NCBI GenBank assembly: GCA_031414805.1
Contig: JANOQJ010000038.1
Location: forward strand, 1 to 64,000
Direction: 5' to 3'
Length of the DNA stretch: 64,000 nucleotides
Source: JAAFIW01 sp031414805
Lineage (GTDB): Bacteria > Pseudomonadota > Gammaproteobacteria > Burkholderiales > Burkholderiaceae_C
Under the pieces are notes generated by a model. It was not told where the DNA came from. It was given only the letters and a program-made list of their open reading frames with translations, and searched no databases. The position numbers and the translations under genes were made by a program. Position 1 is the stretch's first letter, and each line of letters begins with the position of its first letter. This document shows, in pieces, positions 57,530-64,000 of the stretch.

Positions 57530-58558
57530 TTACGAAAAATAGTGGGCCACAGGTGCCGCGAGCGTGGCGCCGGTGCGGTGGGCGCGCTCCAGTACCTGCC
57601 AGTGGTAGCGGTAGCTGGCACGGTCGTGCAGTTGAGAGTCAAAACGAATGGGAGCCCAGGCAGAATCTGCTGCAGCAGCTATTATTTGTGTAGCAATTTC
57701 GATGTCCTGTGTATCGGGCGCAAAGGCCTGCAAGATGGTGCGAATTTGCCCAGGATGAATGCTCCACATGCGGGTGTAGCCCAGCTCGCGCGAGGCTTGG
57801 CGCACGGCACCGCCAAGCAGCGCCGTGTTGGCAAATTCGGTGACCACGCAATGCGAGGGCACCTTGCCATGCGCATGGCAAGCCGAAGCAATCGCCAGCT
57901 TGGCGCGGCGCACCAACGGGTGGCTGAACTGGCCCTGGGCGGTCATGGCGTCGGCCGGAATAGCCCCGCCATGGGCTGAGACGAAATCCATCAGCCCAAA
58001 GCTGAGCGACTGCACGCGGGGGTGGGCTGCGATTTCGAATGCGTTGTGTACTGCCAGAGGGGATTCAATCAAAACTTGTAGCGGCTTGAGCAGGAACGGC
58101 GTGCCCTGTAGCGCTTTTTCGGCATAAATCACATCCGCTACCGATTCCACCTTGGGAATCATGATGTGGGTGATTTTGTGGCCCACCTGGCCCGCAATGA
58201 GGGCGATGTCTTGTGCAAACGCAGGGTGGTTCACTGGGTGTACACGCACCGCTACTCGGGCACCGGGTGCGGCCTGGTTGACCAGCTGCGCCACCAGCGC
58301 CGCGTGATCGGCCTCACCCCCCACCGGTGCGCCGTCTTCGCAGTCCAGCGTTACATCAAACACGCAGGTGCCGAACTCGGCCGTCATCTCAGCCTGCAGT
58401 TGCAGGCTTTTGCGCATGCGCTCAGGGGTGCCGCTGTAGTGATCGCAGACGGGGATTTGAATGGCGCCGGCTTGTGCGCCAAGCAGCACGTCTCCGGGAT
58501 GCGATGAAGGATGATTTCGCTGCGCTTCAATGAAAGATGACGAAGGCACGCGGGTCAT
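57530..58558 (-). CDS. HpcH/HpaI aldolase/citrate lyase beta-like protein (CitE family)
   Basis: 342 residues. GAQAGAIQIPVCDHYSG, VTLDCEDGAPVGGEADHAAL (metal-binding acidic cluster), IMIPKVESV and SFGLMDFVSAHGG are CitE-like TIM-barrel motifs. It probably cleaves or forms a malyl-CoA or citramalyl-CoA type thioester. It sits between mdh and acnB. A 42-base repeat is read on its antisense side as ATQIIAAAADSAWA near the C-terminus, joining smoothly to the conserved WAPIRFDSQLHDRASYRY. Its first codons overlap a long palindrome. Confidence 0.88.
   Translation of the reverse strand: MTRVPSSSFIEAQRNHPSSHPGDVLLGAQAGAIQIPVCDHYSGTPERMRKSLQLQAEMTAEFGTCVFDVTLDCEDGAPVGGEADHAALVAQLVNQAAPGARVAVRVHPVNHPAFAQDIALIAGQVGHKITHIMIPKVESVADVIYAEKALQGTPFLLKPLQVLIESPLAVHNAFEIAAHPRVQSLSFGLMDFVSAHGGAIPADAMTAQGQFSHPLVRRAKLAIASACHAHGKVPSHCVVTEFANTALLGGAVRQASRELGYTRMWSIHPGQIRTILQAFAPDTQDIEIATQIIAAAADSAWAPIRFDSQLHDRASYRYHWQVLERAHRTGATLAAPVAHYFS
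57653..57694 (+). repeat. 42-base coding repeat, copy 12 (inside citE-like gene, antisense)
   Basis: Starts AGCCCAGGCAGAATCTGC, core TGCTGCAGCAGCTA (CTGCAG for CTCAAG), ends GTGTAGC. The core change replaces the antisense TGA stop by GCA (Ala), letting the gene read through. Confidence 0.8.
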
Positions 58559-58600
58559 GCTGCTATGCCTTCAGTCATTCTTCATTGACGCGAAGCGTGA
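58516..58600. repeat. Imperfect palindrome spanning citE start codon
   Basis: ATGAAAGATGAC GAAGGCA (58530..58548) pairs with TGCCTTCAGTCATTCTTCAT (58566..58585), and flanking GCGCTTCA/TGACGCGAAGC words extend the stem. The citE start codon (58556..58558) is in the loop. It shares ATGAC and GCGCTTC words with the tsf-pyrH palindrome. Confidence 0.6.
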
Positions 58601-58615
58601 ATCTCTGTCGTCCGT

Positions 58616-59602
58616 TCAGAGCAAATGCTTGACGCCGTCTGCCTCACCCTGCAACTCTGCCAGGGTTTTGTTGATGCAGGTCTGGCTGAATTCATCAATT
58701 GCCAGGCCGTCCAACACGGTGTATTCGCCGTTGGCGCAGGTGACCGGGAAGCCAAACATCACGTCTTTTGGAATGCCGTACTGGCCGTCTGACGGAATGC
58801 CCATGGTGACCCACTTGCCATTCGTACCCAGTGCCCAGTCGCGCATGTGGTCAATGGCTGCGTTTGCCGCTGAAGCCGCGCTGGACAGTCCGCGCGCTTC
58901 GATGATGGCTGCGCCACGCTTGCCCACGGTCGGCAGGAAGGTGTTGGCGTTCCACTCCTGATCGTTGATCATTTTTGCGACACTTTCGCCCTTGATGCTG
59001 GCAAATCGGTAGTCGGCATACATGGTGGGCGAGTGGTTGCCCCACACGCAGAGTTTTTCAATGTCGGCCACCGCTTTGCCGGTTTTGGCTGCAATCTGGC
59101 TGGCGGCGCGGTTGTGGTCCAGGCGCAGCATGGCAGTGAAATTTTTGCGCGGCAGGTCGGGTGCGCTTTTCATGGCAATGTAGGCATTGGTGTTGGCTGG
59201 GTTGCCCACCACCAGCACTTTGACGTTGCGGCTGGCCACCGCATTAAGCGCCTTGCCCTGGGCCGTGAAAATCGCACCATTGATCGCCAGCAGCTCGGCA
59301 CGCTCCATGCCTGGGCCGCGAGGGCGTGAACCCACCAGCAAGGCGTAGTCGGTGTCTTTGAACGCTGTCATGGCGTCACTGTGTGCTTGCATACCCACCA
59401 GCAGCGGGAAGGCGCAATCGTCCAGTTCCATCATCACGCCCTTCAGGGCTTTCTGGGCTTTTTCGTCGGGAATTTCCAGCAGTTGCAAGATGACTGGTTG
59501 ATCTTTACCCAGCATTTCGCCGGAAGCAATGCGAAACAGCAAGGCATAACCAATTTGGCCGGCAGCACCGGTGACGGCGACGCGAACAGCTTGTTTACTC
59601 AT
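58616..59602 (-). CDS. mdh: Malate dehydrogenase
   Basis: 328 residues from the ATG at 59602 (MSKQAVRVAVTGAAGQIGYA); the frame is open 20 codons upstream but this start matches the family. Motifs: NAD loop VTGAAGQIGYALLFRIASGE, GSRPRGPGMERAELL substrate loop, VVGNPANTNA, and catalytic His in CVWGNHSPTMY. It oxidises malate to oxaloacetate. It is first in the minus-strand TCA operon, divergent from gntR. Confidence 0.97.
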   Translation of the reverse strand: MSKQAVRVAVTGAAGQIGYALLFRIASGEMLGKDQPVILQLLEIPDEKAQKALKGVMMELDDCAFPLLVGMQAHSDAMTAFKDTDYALLVGSRPRGPGMERAELLAINGAIFTAQGKALNAVASRNVKVLVVGNPANTNAYIAMKSAPDLPRKNFTAMLRLDHNRAASQIAAKTGKAVADIEKLCVWGNHSPTMYADYRFASIKGESVAKMINDQEWNANTFLPTVGKRGAAIIEARGLSSAASAANAAIDHMRDWALGTNGKWVTMGIPSDGQYGIPKDVMFGFPVTCANGEYTVLDGLAIDEFSQTCINKTLAELQGEADGVKHLL

Positions 59603-59715
59603 GGAAAATCTCCGAAAAAAAAGGAATCTGGAAAAGACGGTGTCCCGCGCCCGCGAGCACAAAAACCGGGATGAAGTGTAGCCGTGAAAAAAGGAAAACG
59701 CTAGTTTGTCTTATG

Positions 59716-59727
59716 TCTTATATAAGA
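59716..59727. promoter_or_regulatory. Palindromic operator between mdh and gntR
   Basis: The perfect palindrome TCTTATATAAGA, with a further half-site GTCTTAT at 59708..59714. It lies in the 174-base divergent spacer, so the adjacent GntR-type regulator very likely binds here and controls mdh and itself. Confidence 0.65.
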
Positions 59728-59776
59728 TAGGATCACGCCAGAAACATGGTCACACATCCCCTTTTCTGAACATTCC

Positions 59777-60583
59777 ATGGCGCACACGCCTTCGTCCACT
59801 CTGACCGAGCAGGCCTCCACCGCGGAAGCTACCGCCGTGGGCTTGCCTGCGCAGGTTACGCCCGCCTTCAGCCCGCTGTACCAACAAATCAAAGCGCTGA
59901 TTTTGCAAAGTCTTCAAGCGGGCGAGTGGAAGCCCGGCGAAGCCATTCCCAGCGAAATGGAGCTGGCGGCCCGCTACCGGGTGAGCCAGGGTACGGTGCG
60001 CAAAGCCATTGACGAACTCGCGGCAGATAACCTGTTGGTCCGCCGCCAGGGCAAGGGCACCTTTGTCGCTACGCACAGCGAGCAGCATGTGCAGTACCGG
60101 TTTTTAAAGTTGATGCCCGACAAAGGCGATCAGGATCAGGAAGGCCCCGCGCAGCGCCAGGTGGTTGACTGCAAACGCAGCCGTGCGGGCGCTGACGTGG
60201 CGCGGTCGCTGGCCTTGCGCACGGGAGATCCGGTCTTGCATGTCCGGCGCGTGCTCTCGTTTGGGGGCGTGCCGACCATTCTGGAAGACCTGTGGTTGCC
60301 CGGCACGGCGTTTAAAGGACTGACCGCCGAGCAAATGGCCGACTACCAGGGCCCCACTTACGCCATGTTCGAGGTTGACTTTGGTGTGCGCATGGTGCGG
60401 GCCGAAGAAAAAATTCGCGCGGTCACAGCGGATGCGACGCAAGCCCGGTTGCTGACTGTGGATACATCCATGCCGCTGCTGAGTGTGGAGCGGGTGGCTT
60501 TCACCTACAACGATGTGCCCATGGAGCTGCGCCGCGGCCTGTATCGCACTGACACCCACCACTACCGAAACGACCTGAGTTGA
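59777..60583 (+). CDS. GntR/HutC-family transcriptional regulator
   Basis: 268 residues. An N-terminal tail of about 30 residues precedes the winged-helix: PLYQQIKALILQSLQAGEWK, then IPSEMELAARYRVSQGTVRKA. The C-terminal UTRA ligand domain holds DVARSLALRTGDPVLHVRRV and ends LRRGLYRTDTHHYRNDLS. It lies upstream of sdhCDAB and divergent from the mdh-acnB operon; the context makes it a regulator of TCA-cycle genes responding to an organic acid, but the ligand is not visible. Confidence 0.92.
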   Translation: MAHTPSSTLTEQASTAEATAVGLPAQVTPAFSPLYQQIKALILQSLQAGEWKPGEAIPSEMELAARYRVSQGTVRKAIDELAADNLLVRRQGKGTFVATHSEQHVQYRFLKLMPDKGDQDQEGPAQRQVVDCKRSRAGADVARSLALRTGDPVLHVRRVLSFGGVPTILEDLWLPGTAFKGLTAEQMADYQGPTYAMFEVDFGVRMVRAEEKIRAVTADATQARLLTVDTSMPLLSVERVAFTYNDVPMELRRGLYRTDTHHYRNDLS

Positions 60584-60730
60584 GTGTGCTGCTTGGGCAA
60601 GGCATGACATGATGGTGTCAGCTTTGTGCGTTGCAATAGAATTTTGATGGTTTGTATCTGGTAACAAGCCGTCTAAAAATGATTCATCAAGCCCCGTTCA
60701 CCACAAAAATCCACGAGAAAGAACCACCCC

Positions 60731-61177
60731 ATGTCTGAGCCGGCTTTGCTGTCGCCCCCCAAGCGACCCGAGTTTCGCAACATCAACAAGCTGACCGACC
60801 TGCCCAACTATCGCCTGCCCCTGGCCGGTTGGGTGTCCATCCTGCACCGCATCAGCGGCGCTTTGATGTTCATGCTGCTGCCGTTTGTGATCTGGATGTT
60901 TGACAAGTCGATTTCTTCTGAAATCTCGTTTGCAAAGTTCAAAGTGGTATTCAACGTCGGCGTGGGCTTTGCGCCGGGCTGGTTCATCAAACTGTTTGCG
61001 TTGGCTTTGATCTGGGCCTTCTTGCACCACTTCATTGCCGGTCTGCGCCACCTGTGGATGGACACGCACCACGCGGCGGTGAGCAAAGAGTTTGGCAAAA
61101 CCTCGGCACTGGTCACCCTGGTCACCAGCGTGGTGCTGACGCTGGCTCTCGGTGCCAAGTTGTTCGGCCTGTACTGA
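60731..61177 (+). CDS. sdhC: Succinate dehydrogenase cytochrome b556 subunit
   Basis: 148 residues, three membrane helices. WVSILHRISGALMFMLLPF contains the quinone-site Ser/Arg region, and LHHFIAGLRHLWMDTHH holds the haem b ligand His. It anchors complex II. CACGAGAAAGAAC upstream gives a weak SD. No second copy of TCTTATATAAGA is visible in the 147-base leader. Confidence 0.94.
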   Translation: MSEPALLSPPKRPEFRNINKLTDLPNYRLPLAGWVSILHRISGALMFMLLPFVIWMFDKSISSEISFAKFKVVFNVGVGFAPGWFIKLFALALIWAFLHHFIAGLRHLWMDTHHAAVSKEFGKTSALVTLVTSVVLTLALGAKLFGLY

Positions 61178-61195
61178 AAACGCAAGGAAAATTTT

Positions 61196-61564
61196 ATGGC
61201 AGTGAATTACGGAACCAAGCGCATCGTGGTCGGTGCGCATTACGGCTTGAAAGACTGGTTGAGCCAGCGTGTGACCGCCGGTTTGATGGCGCTTTTCACC
61301 CTCGCGCTGCTGGCCCAGGTGCTGTTCAGCAAAGGCCCGATGGGCTATGACAAGTGGGCTGACATTTTCTCGGCCCAGTGGATGAAAGTGCTGACGTTTT
61401 CCGTGATTGTGGCCATGGCCTGGCACATCTGGGTGGGTATGCGCGACATCTGGATGGACTACGTCACATCCACCGTCTGGCTGCGCTTGCTGTTACAGGT
61501 TTTTACCATGGTGTGGCTGGTTGGCTGCGCGGGTTGGGGTATTCAAGTTCTTTGGAGGCTGTAA
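61196..61564 (+). CDS. sdhD: Succinate dehydrogenase hydrophobic membrane anchor subunit
   Basis: 122 residues, three membrane helices. MAVNYGTKRIVVGAHYGLKD precedes helix I, AMAWHIWVGMRDIWMDYV carries the second haem ligand region. It pairs with SdhC. An SD (AAGGAAAA) is eight bases upstream. Confidence 0.93.
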   Translation: MAVNYGTKRIVVGAHYGLKDWLSQRVTAGLMALFTLALLAQVLFSKGPMGYDKWADIFSAQWMKVLTFSVIVAMAWHIWVGMRDIWMDYVTSTVWLRLLLQVFTMVWLVGCAGWGIQVLWRL

Positions 61565-61567
61565 GCC

Positions 61568-63367
61568 ATGAGCTACACGAAAGCAAAAATCGCCAAGCGC
61601 AAGTTTGATGTCGTCATCGTCGGTGCCGGTGGCTCGGGCATGCGTGCCTCGCTGCAGCTAGCCCGCGCGGGTTTGAATGTGGCCGTGCTGTCCAAAGTGT
61701 TCCCCACGCGCTCGCACACCGTGGCGGCACAAGGCGGCATTGGCGCCAGCCTGGGCAATATGTCGGAAGACAACTGGCACTACCATTTTTATGACACGGT
61801 CAAAGGCAGCGACTGGCTTGGCGACCAGGACGCGATCGAGTTCATGTGCCGCGAAGCACCCAAGGTGGTGTACGACCTGGAGCACATGGGCATGCCGTTC
61901 GACCGCAACCCCGACGGCACGATTTATCAGCGTCCGTTTGGCGGCCACACGGCTAACTACGGCGAAAAACCGGTGCAGCGCGCTTGTGCCGCAGCCGACC
62001 GCACCGGCCACGCCATGTTGCACACGCTGTATCAGCAAAACGTGAAAGAGCGCACTAATTTCTTTGTGGAGTGGATGGCACTCGACTTGGTGCGTGATGC
62101 CAGTGGCGATGTGCTGGGCGTGGTGGCCATGGAGATGGAAACCGGCGACGTGCACATTCTCGAAGCCAAAACCACTTTGCTGGCCACCGGTGGGGCAGGG
62201 CGCATTTTTGCGGCATCGACGAACGCCTTCATCAACACCGGCGACGGTCTGGGCATGACCGCCCGCGCCGGCATTCCGATGGAAGACATGGAGTTCTGGC
62301 AATTTCACCCCACCGGCGTGGCGGGTGCCGGTGTGTTGCTCACCGAAGGCTGCCGAGGCGAAGGCGCGATTTTGATCAACGGCAATGGCGAACGCTTCAT
62401 GGAGCGCTACGCGCCCACCCTGAAAGACTTGGCACCACGCGATTTCATTTCGCGCTGCATGGACCAGGAAATCAAGGAAGGTCGTGGTTGCGGCCCGAAT
62501 AAAGATTACGTGCTGCTCAAGCTGGATCATCTGGGTGCAGAAACGATCCACAAACGCTTGCCGTCGGTGTACGAAATTGGCGTGAATTTCGCTAACGTAG
62601 ACATCACCAAAGAGCCGATTCCCGTGGTTCCCACGATTCACTATCAGATGGGCGGCATTCCCACCAACATCCATGGCCAGGTCGTGGTGCCCAAAGGCGA
62701 CGTGCACAACGCCATCGTCAACGGCCTGTATGCGGTGGGCGAGTGCGCTTGCGTCAGCGTGCACGGAGCCAACCGCCTGGGTACCAACTCTCTGTTGGAC
62801 TTGCTGGTGTTTGGTCGTGCAGCGGGCAACCACATCGTTGAATTCAACGAGAAAAACAAGCTTCACAAACCGCTGCCGGACGACGCCGCAGACCGTAGTC
62901 TGGAGCGCCTGAACCGCCTGGACAGCGCCACCGACGGCGAGTACGCGCAAGACGTGGCCAACGACATTCGCGCGACCATGCAGCAACACGCGGGCGTGTT
63001 CCGCACGCAAGCCAGCCTGGATGAAGGTGTGGCGAAAATCGCCGCGTTGCGCAGCCGGGTGGACGCGATTGGGTTGAAAGACAAGTCCAAGGTTTTCAAC
63101 ACCGCTCGCATCGAAGCGCTGGAGGTGGAGAACCTGATCGAAAGCGCCCAGGCCACCATCGAATCTGCCGCCGCCCGCAAAGAAAGCCGCGGTGCCCATT
63201 CGGTCGACGATTACGGCGACACACCCGAGCACCCCAACGGTCGCAACGACACCGAGTGGCACAAACACAGCCTGTGGTTCAAGGAAGGCAACCGCATGGG
63301 CTACAAGCCGGTGCAAATGAAGCCGCTGACGGTCGAGTCCGTTCCTTTGAAGATACGAACCTTCTGA
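61568..63367 (+). CDS. sdhA: Succinate dehydrogenase flavoprotein subunit
   Basis: 599 residues. VVIVGAGGSGMRASLQLARA is the FAD Rossmann loop, and PTRSHTVAAQGGIGASLGNM carries the His that binds FAD covalently. QFHPTGVAGAGVLLTEGCRG and GANRLGTNSLLDLLVFGRAA form the active site and capping domains. It oxidises succinate to fumarate. It starts three bases after sdhD. Confidence 0.98.
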   Translation: MSYTKAKIAKRKFDVVIVGAGGSGMRASLQLARAGLNVAVLSKVFPTRSHTVAAQGGIGASLGNMSEDNWHYHFYDTVKGSDWLGDQDAIEFMCREAPKVVYDLEHMGMPFDRNPDGTIYQRPFGGHTANYGEKPVQRACAAADRTGHAMLHTLYQQNVKERTNFFVEWMALDLVRDASGDVLGVVAMEMETGDVHILEAKTTLLATGGAGRIFAASTNAFINTGDGLGMTARAGIPMEDMEFWQFHPTGVAGAGVLLTEGCRGEGAILINGNGERFMERYAPTLKDLAPRDFISRCMDQEIKEGRGCGPNKDYVLLKLDHLGAETIHKRLPSVYEIGVNFANVDITKEPIPVVPTIHYQMGGIPTNIHGQVVVPKGDVHNAIVNGLYAVGECACVSVHGANRLGTNSLLDLLVFGRAAGNHIVEFNEKNKLHKPLPDDAADRSLERLNRLDSATDGEYAQDVANDIRATMQQHAGVFRTQASLDEGVAKIAALRSRVDAIGLKDKSKVFNTARIEALEVENLIESAQATIESAAARKESRGAHSVDDYGDTPEHPNGRNDTEWHKHSLWFKEGNRMGYKPVQMKPLTVESVPLKIRTF

Positions 63368-63390
63368 AAACTTGCGGGACAGACCTCAAA

Positions 63391-63409
63391 CGCCAGCCGA
63401 AGGCTGGCG
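63391..63409 (+). other. Hairpin in sdhA-sdhB spacer
   Basis: CGCCAGCC GAA GGCTGGCG, a perfect eight-pair stem with a GAA loop and no T-run, in an 82-base gap that is large for this operon. It may be an RNA processing or stabilising element. Confidence 0.6.
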
Positions 63410-63449
63410 GCAAGCTCTGTTCTCAACTGATTAAACGCTGGAGCACATC

Positions 63450-64000
63450 ATGGAAAAACGCACCTTCAAAATCTACCGCTATGACCCCGAAAAAGACGCC
63501 AAGCCGTACATGCAGACCATCGAGGTGGAAGTGGATGGCAACGAGCGCATGCTGCTGGACGTGCTGATGAAGCTCAAGGCGCAAGACCCCACCATCACCT
63601 TTCGCCGCTCGTGCCGCGAAGGCGTTTGCGGGTCGGATGCGATGAACATCAACGGCAAGAACGGTCTGGCGTGTCTGACCAATATGCGCACCCTGCCGGG
63701 CGTGATCACCCTCAAACCGCTGCCCGGCCTGCCGGTCATCCGCGACCTGATCGTGGATATGACGCAGTTCTTCAAGCAGTACAACTCCATCAAGCCCTAC
63801 CTGGTCAACGACAACGTGCCGCCCGAAAAAGAGCGCCTGCAGTCGCCAGAAGAGCGTGACGAGTTGAATGGCTTGTACGAGTGCATTCTGTGTGCGTCAT
63901 GTTCTACTGCATGCCCCAGCTTCTGGTGGAACCCCGACAAGTTTGTCGGCCCTGCTGGCCTGCTACAGGCCTACCGCTTCATCGCTGACAGCCGCGATGA
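63450..64000 (+). CDS. sdhB: Succinate dehydrogenase iron-sulfur subunit, 3' end outside window
   Basis: 183 codons seen from the ATG at 63450 (MEKRTFKIYRYDPEKDAKPY). The [2Fe-2S] ligands are in CREGVCGSDAMNING and NGLACLTN, and the next cluster ligands in CILCASCSTACPSFWWNPD. It carries electrons from SdhA to the quinone site. The window ends shortly after GLLQAYRF. Confidence 0.97.
   Translation, partial: MEKRTFKIYRYDPEKDAKPYMQTIEVEVDGNERMLLDVLMKLKAQDPTITFRRSCREGVCGSDAMNINGKNGLACLTNMRTLPGVITLKPLPGLPVIRDLIVDMTQFFKQYNSIKPYLVNDNVPPEKERLQSPEERDELNGLYECILCASCSTACPSFWWNPDKFVGPAGLLQAYRFIADSRD

Noticed and set aside
60584..60730. Second TCTTATATAAGA operator upstream of sdhC
   Set aside because: I found no matching palindrome in this leader; control of sdh may be by read-through from gntR or a diverged site.
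61658..63316. 552-codon minus-strand frame opposite sdhA
   Set aside because: Antisense shadow of sdhA; His/Val/Ala-rich with no recognisable motifs.

Overview
The window is a GC-rich bacterial chromosome segment. It most likely comes from a betaproteobacterium of the Burkholderiales, family Comamonadaceae (Rhodoferax/Polaromonas-like). The grounds are the gene order rpsB-tsf-pyrH-frr-uppS-cdsA-dxr-rseP-bamA-skp-lpxD-fabZ-lpxA-lpxB-rnhB, a Bug/TctC-type periplasmic receptor, the order greA-(DUF4149)-yhbY-rlmE-ftsH-folP-glmM, and a gntR-sdhCDAB block divergent from an mdh/acnB operon. The genus is inferred from gene order and protein style only. I saw no rRNA, tRNA, CRISPR array or intact insertion sequence.

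Layout. 1-8.9 kb: a yjeF fragment at the left edge, then a catabolic cluster (FAD amino-acid oxidoreductase, hydantoinase-B protein carrying a hydantoinase-A remnant, Bug receptor, haloacid dehalogenase) facing an opposite amidase-dadA pair. 8.9-24.4 kb: housekeeping block for translation, nucleotide, isoprenoid, phospholipid, lipid A and outer-membrane assembly, ending with rnhB and a SpoU-type methyltransferase. 24.4-36 kb: carA, an unknown small gene, carB, greA, DUF4149 gene, yhbY, rlmE, ftsH, folP, glmM. 36-43.8 kb: a MITE-like element, a large SGNH lipoprotein, a NarL-type two-component system, an SOS-type Y-family polymerase behind a LexA-like box, and a phd/vapC toxin-antitoxin pair. 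43.9-54.1 kb: one minus-strand type I restriction-modification operon, hsdR-AlbA_2/GHKL gene-rhuM-fic-hsdS(split)-DUF1016 nuclease-hsdM. 54.2-64 kb: TCA-cycle genes, with mdh-citE-hypothetical-acnB on the minus strand divergent from gntR-sdhCDAB; sdhB is cut by the window end.

The most striking signal is a dispersed repeat of exactly 42 bases (14 codons), with the near-invariant core TGCTCAAGCAGCTA and 12 copies here. Eleven of the 12 lie in or touch coding sequence. Eight are read through in frame inside conserved genes (yjeF, dadA, dxr, lpxB, a SpoU methyltransferase, carB, the DUF4149 gene, citE), two sit at the extreme 3' end of folP and vapC and supply the stop codon, and one begins directly at the histidine-kinase stop codon. 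When an internal copy is read on its antisense side, the stop codon that side would carry has been replaced. The element looks like a protein-coding palindromic repeat, comparable in concept to the Rickettsia palindromic elements. No copy occurs in the restriction-modification island, which fits later acquisition of that island.

Other points: hsdS is interrupted by one in-frame stop six codons before an A9 tract; strongly foldable RNAs precede rpsB and separate tsf from pyrH; and a promoter followed at once by an intrinsic terminator precedes greA, as in the E. coli GraL arrangement.
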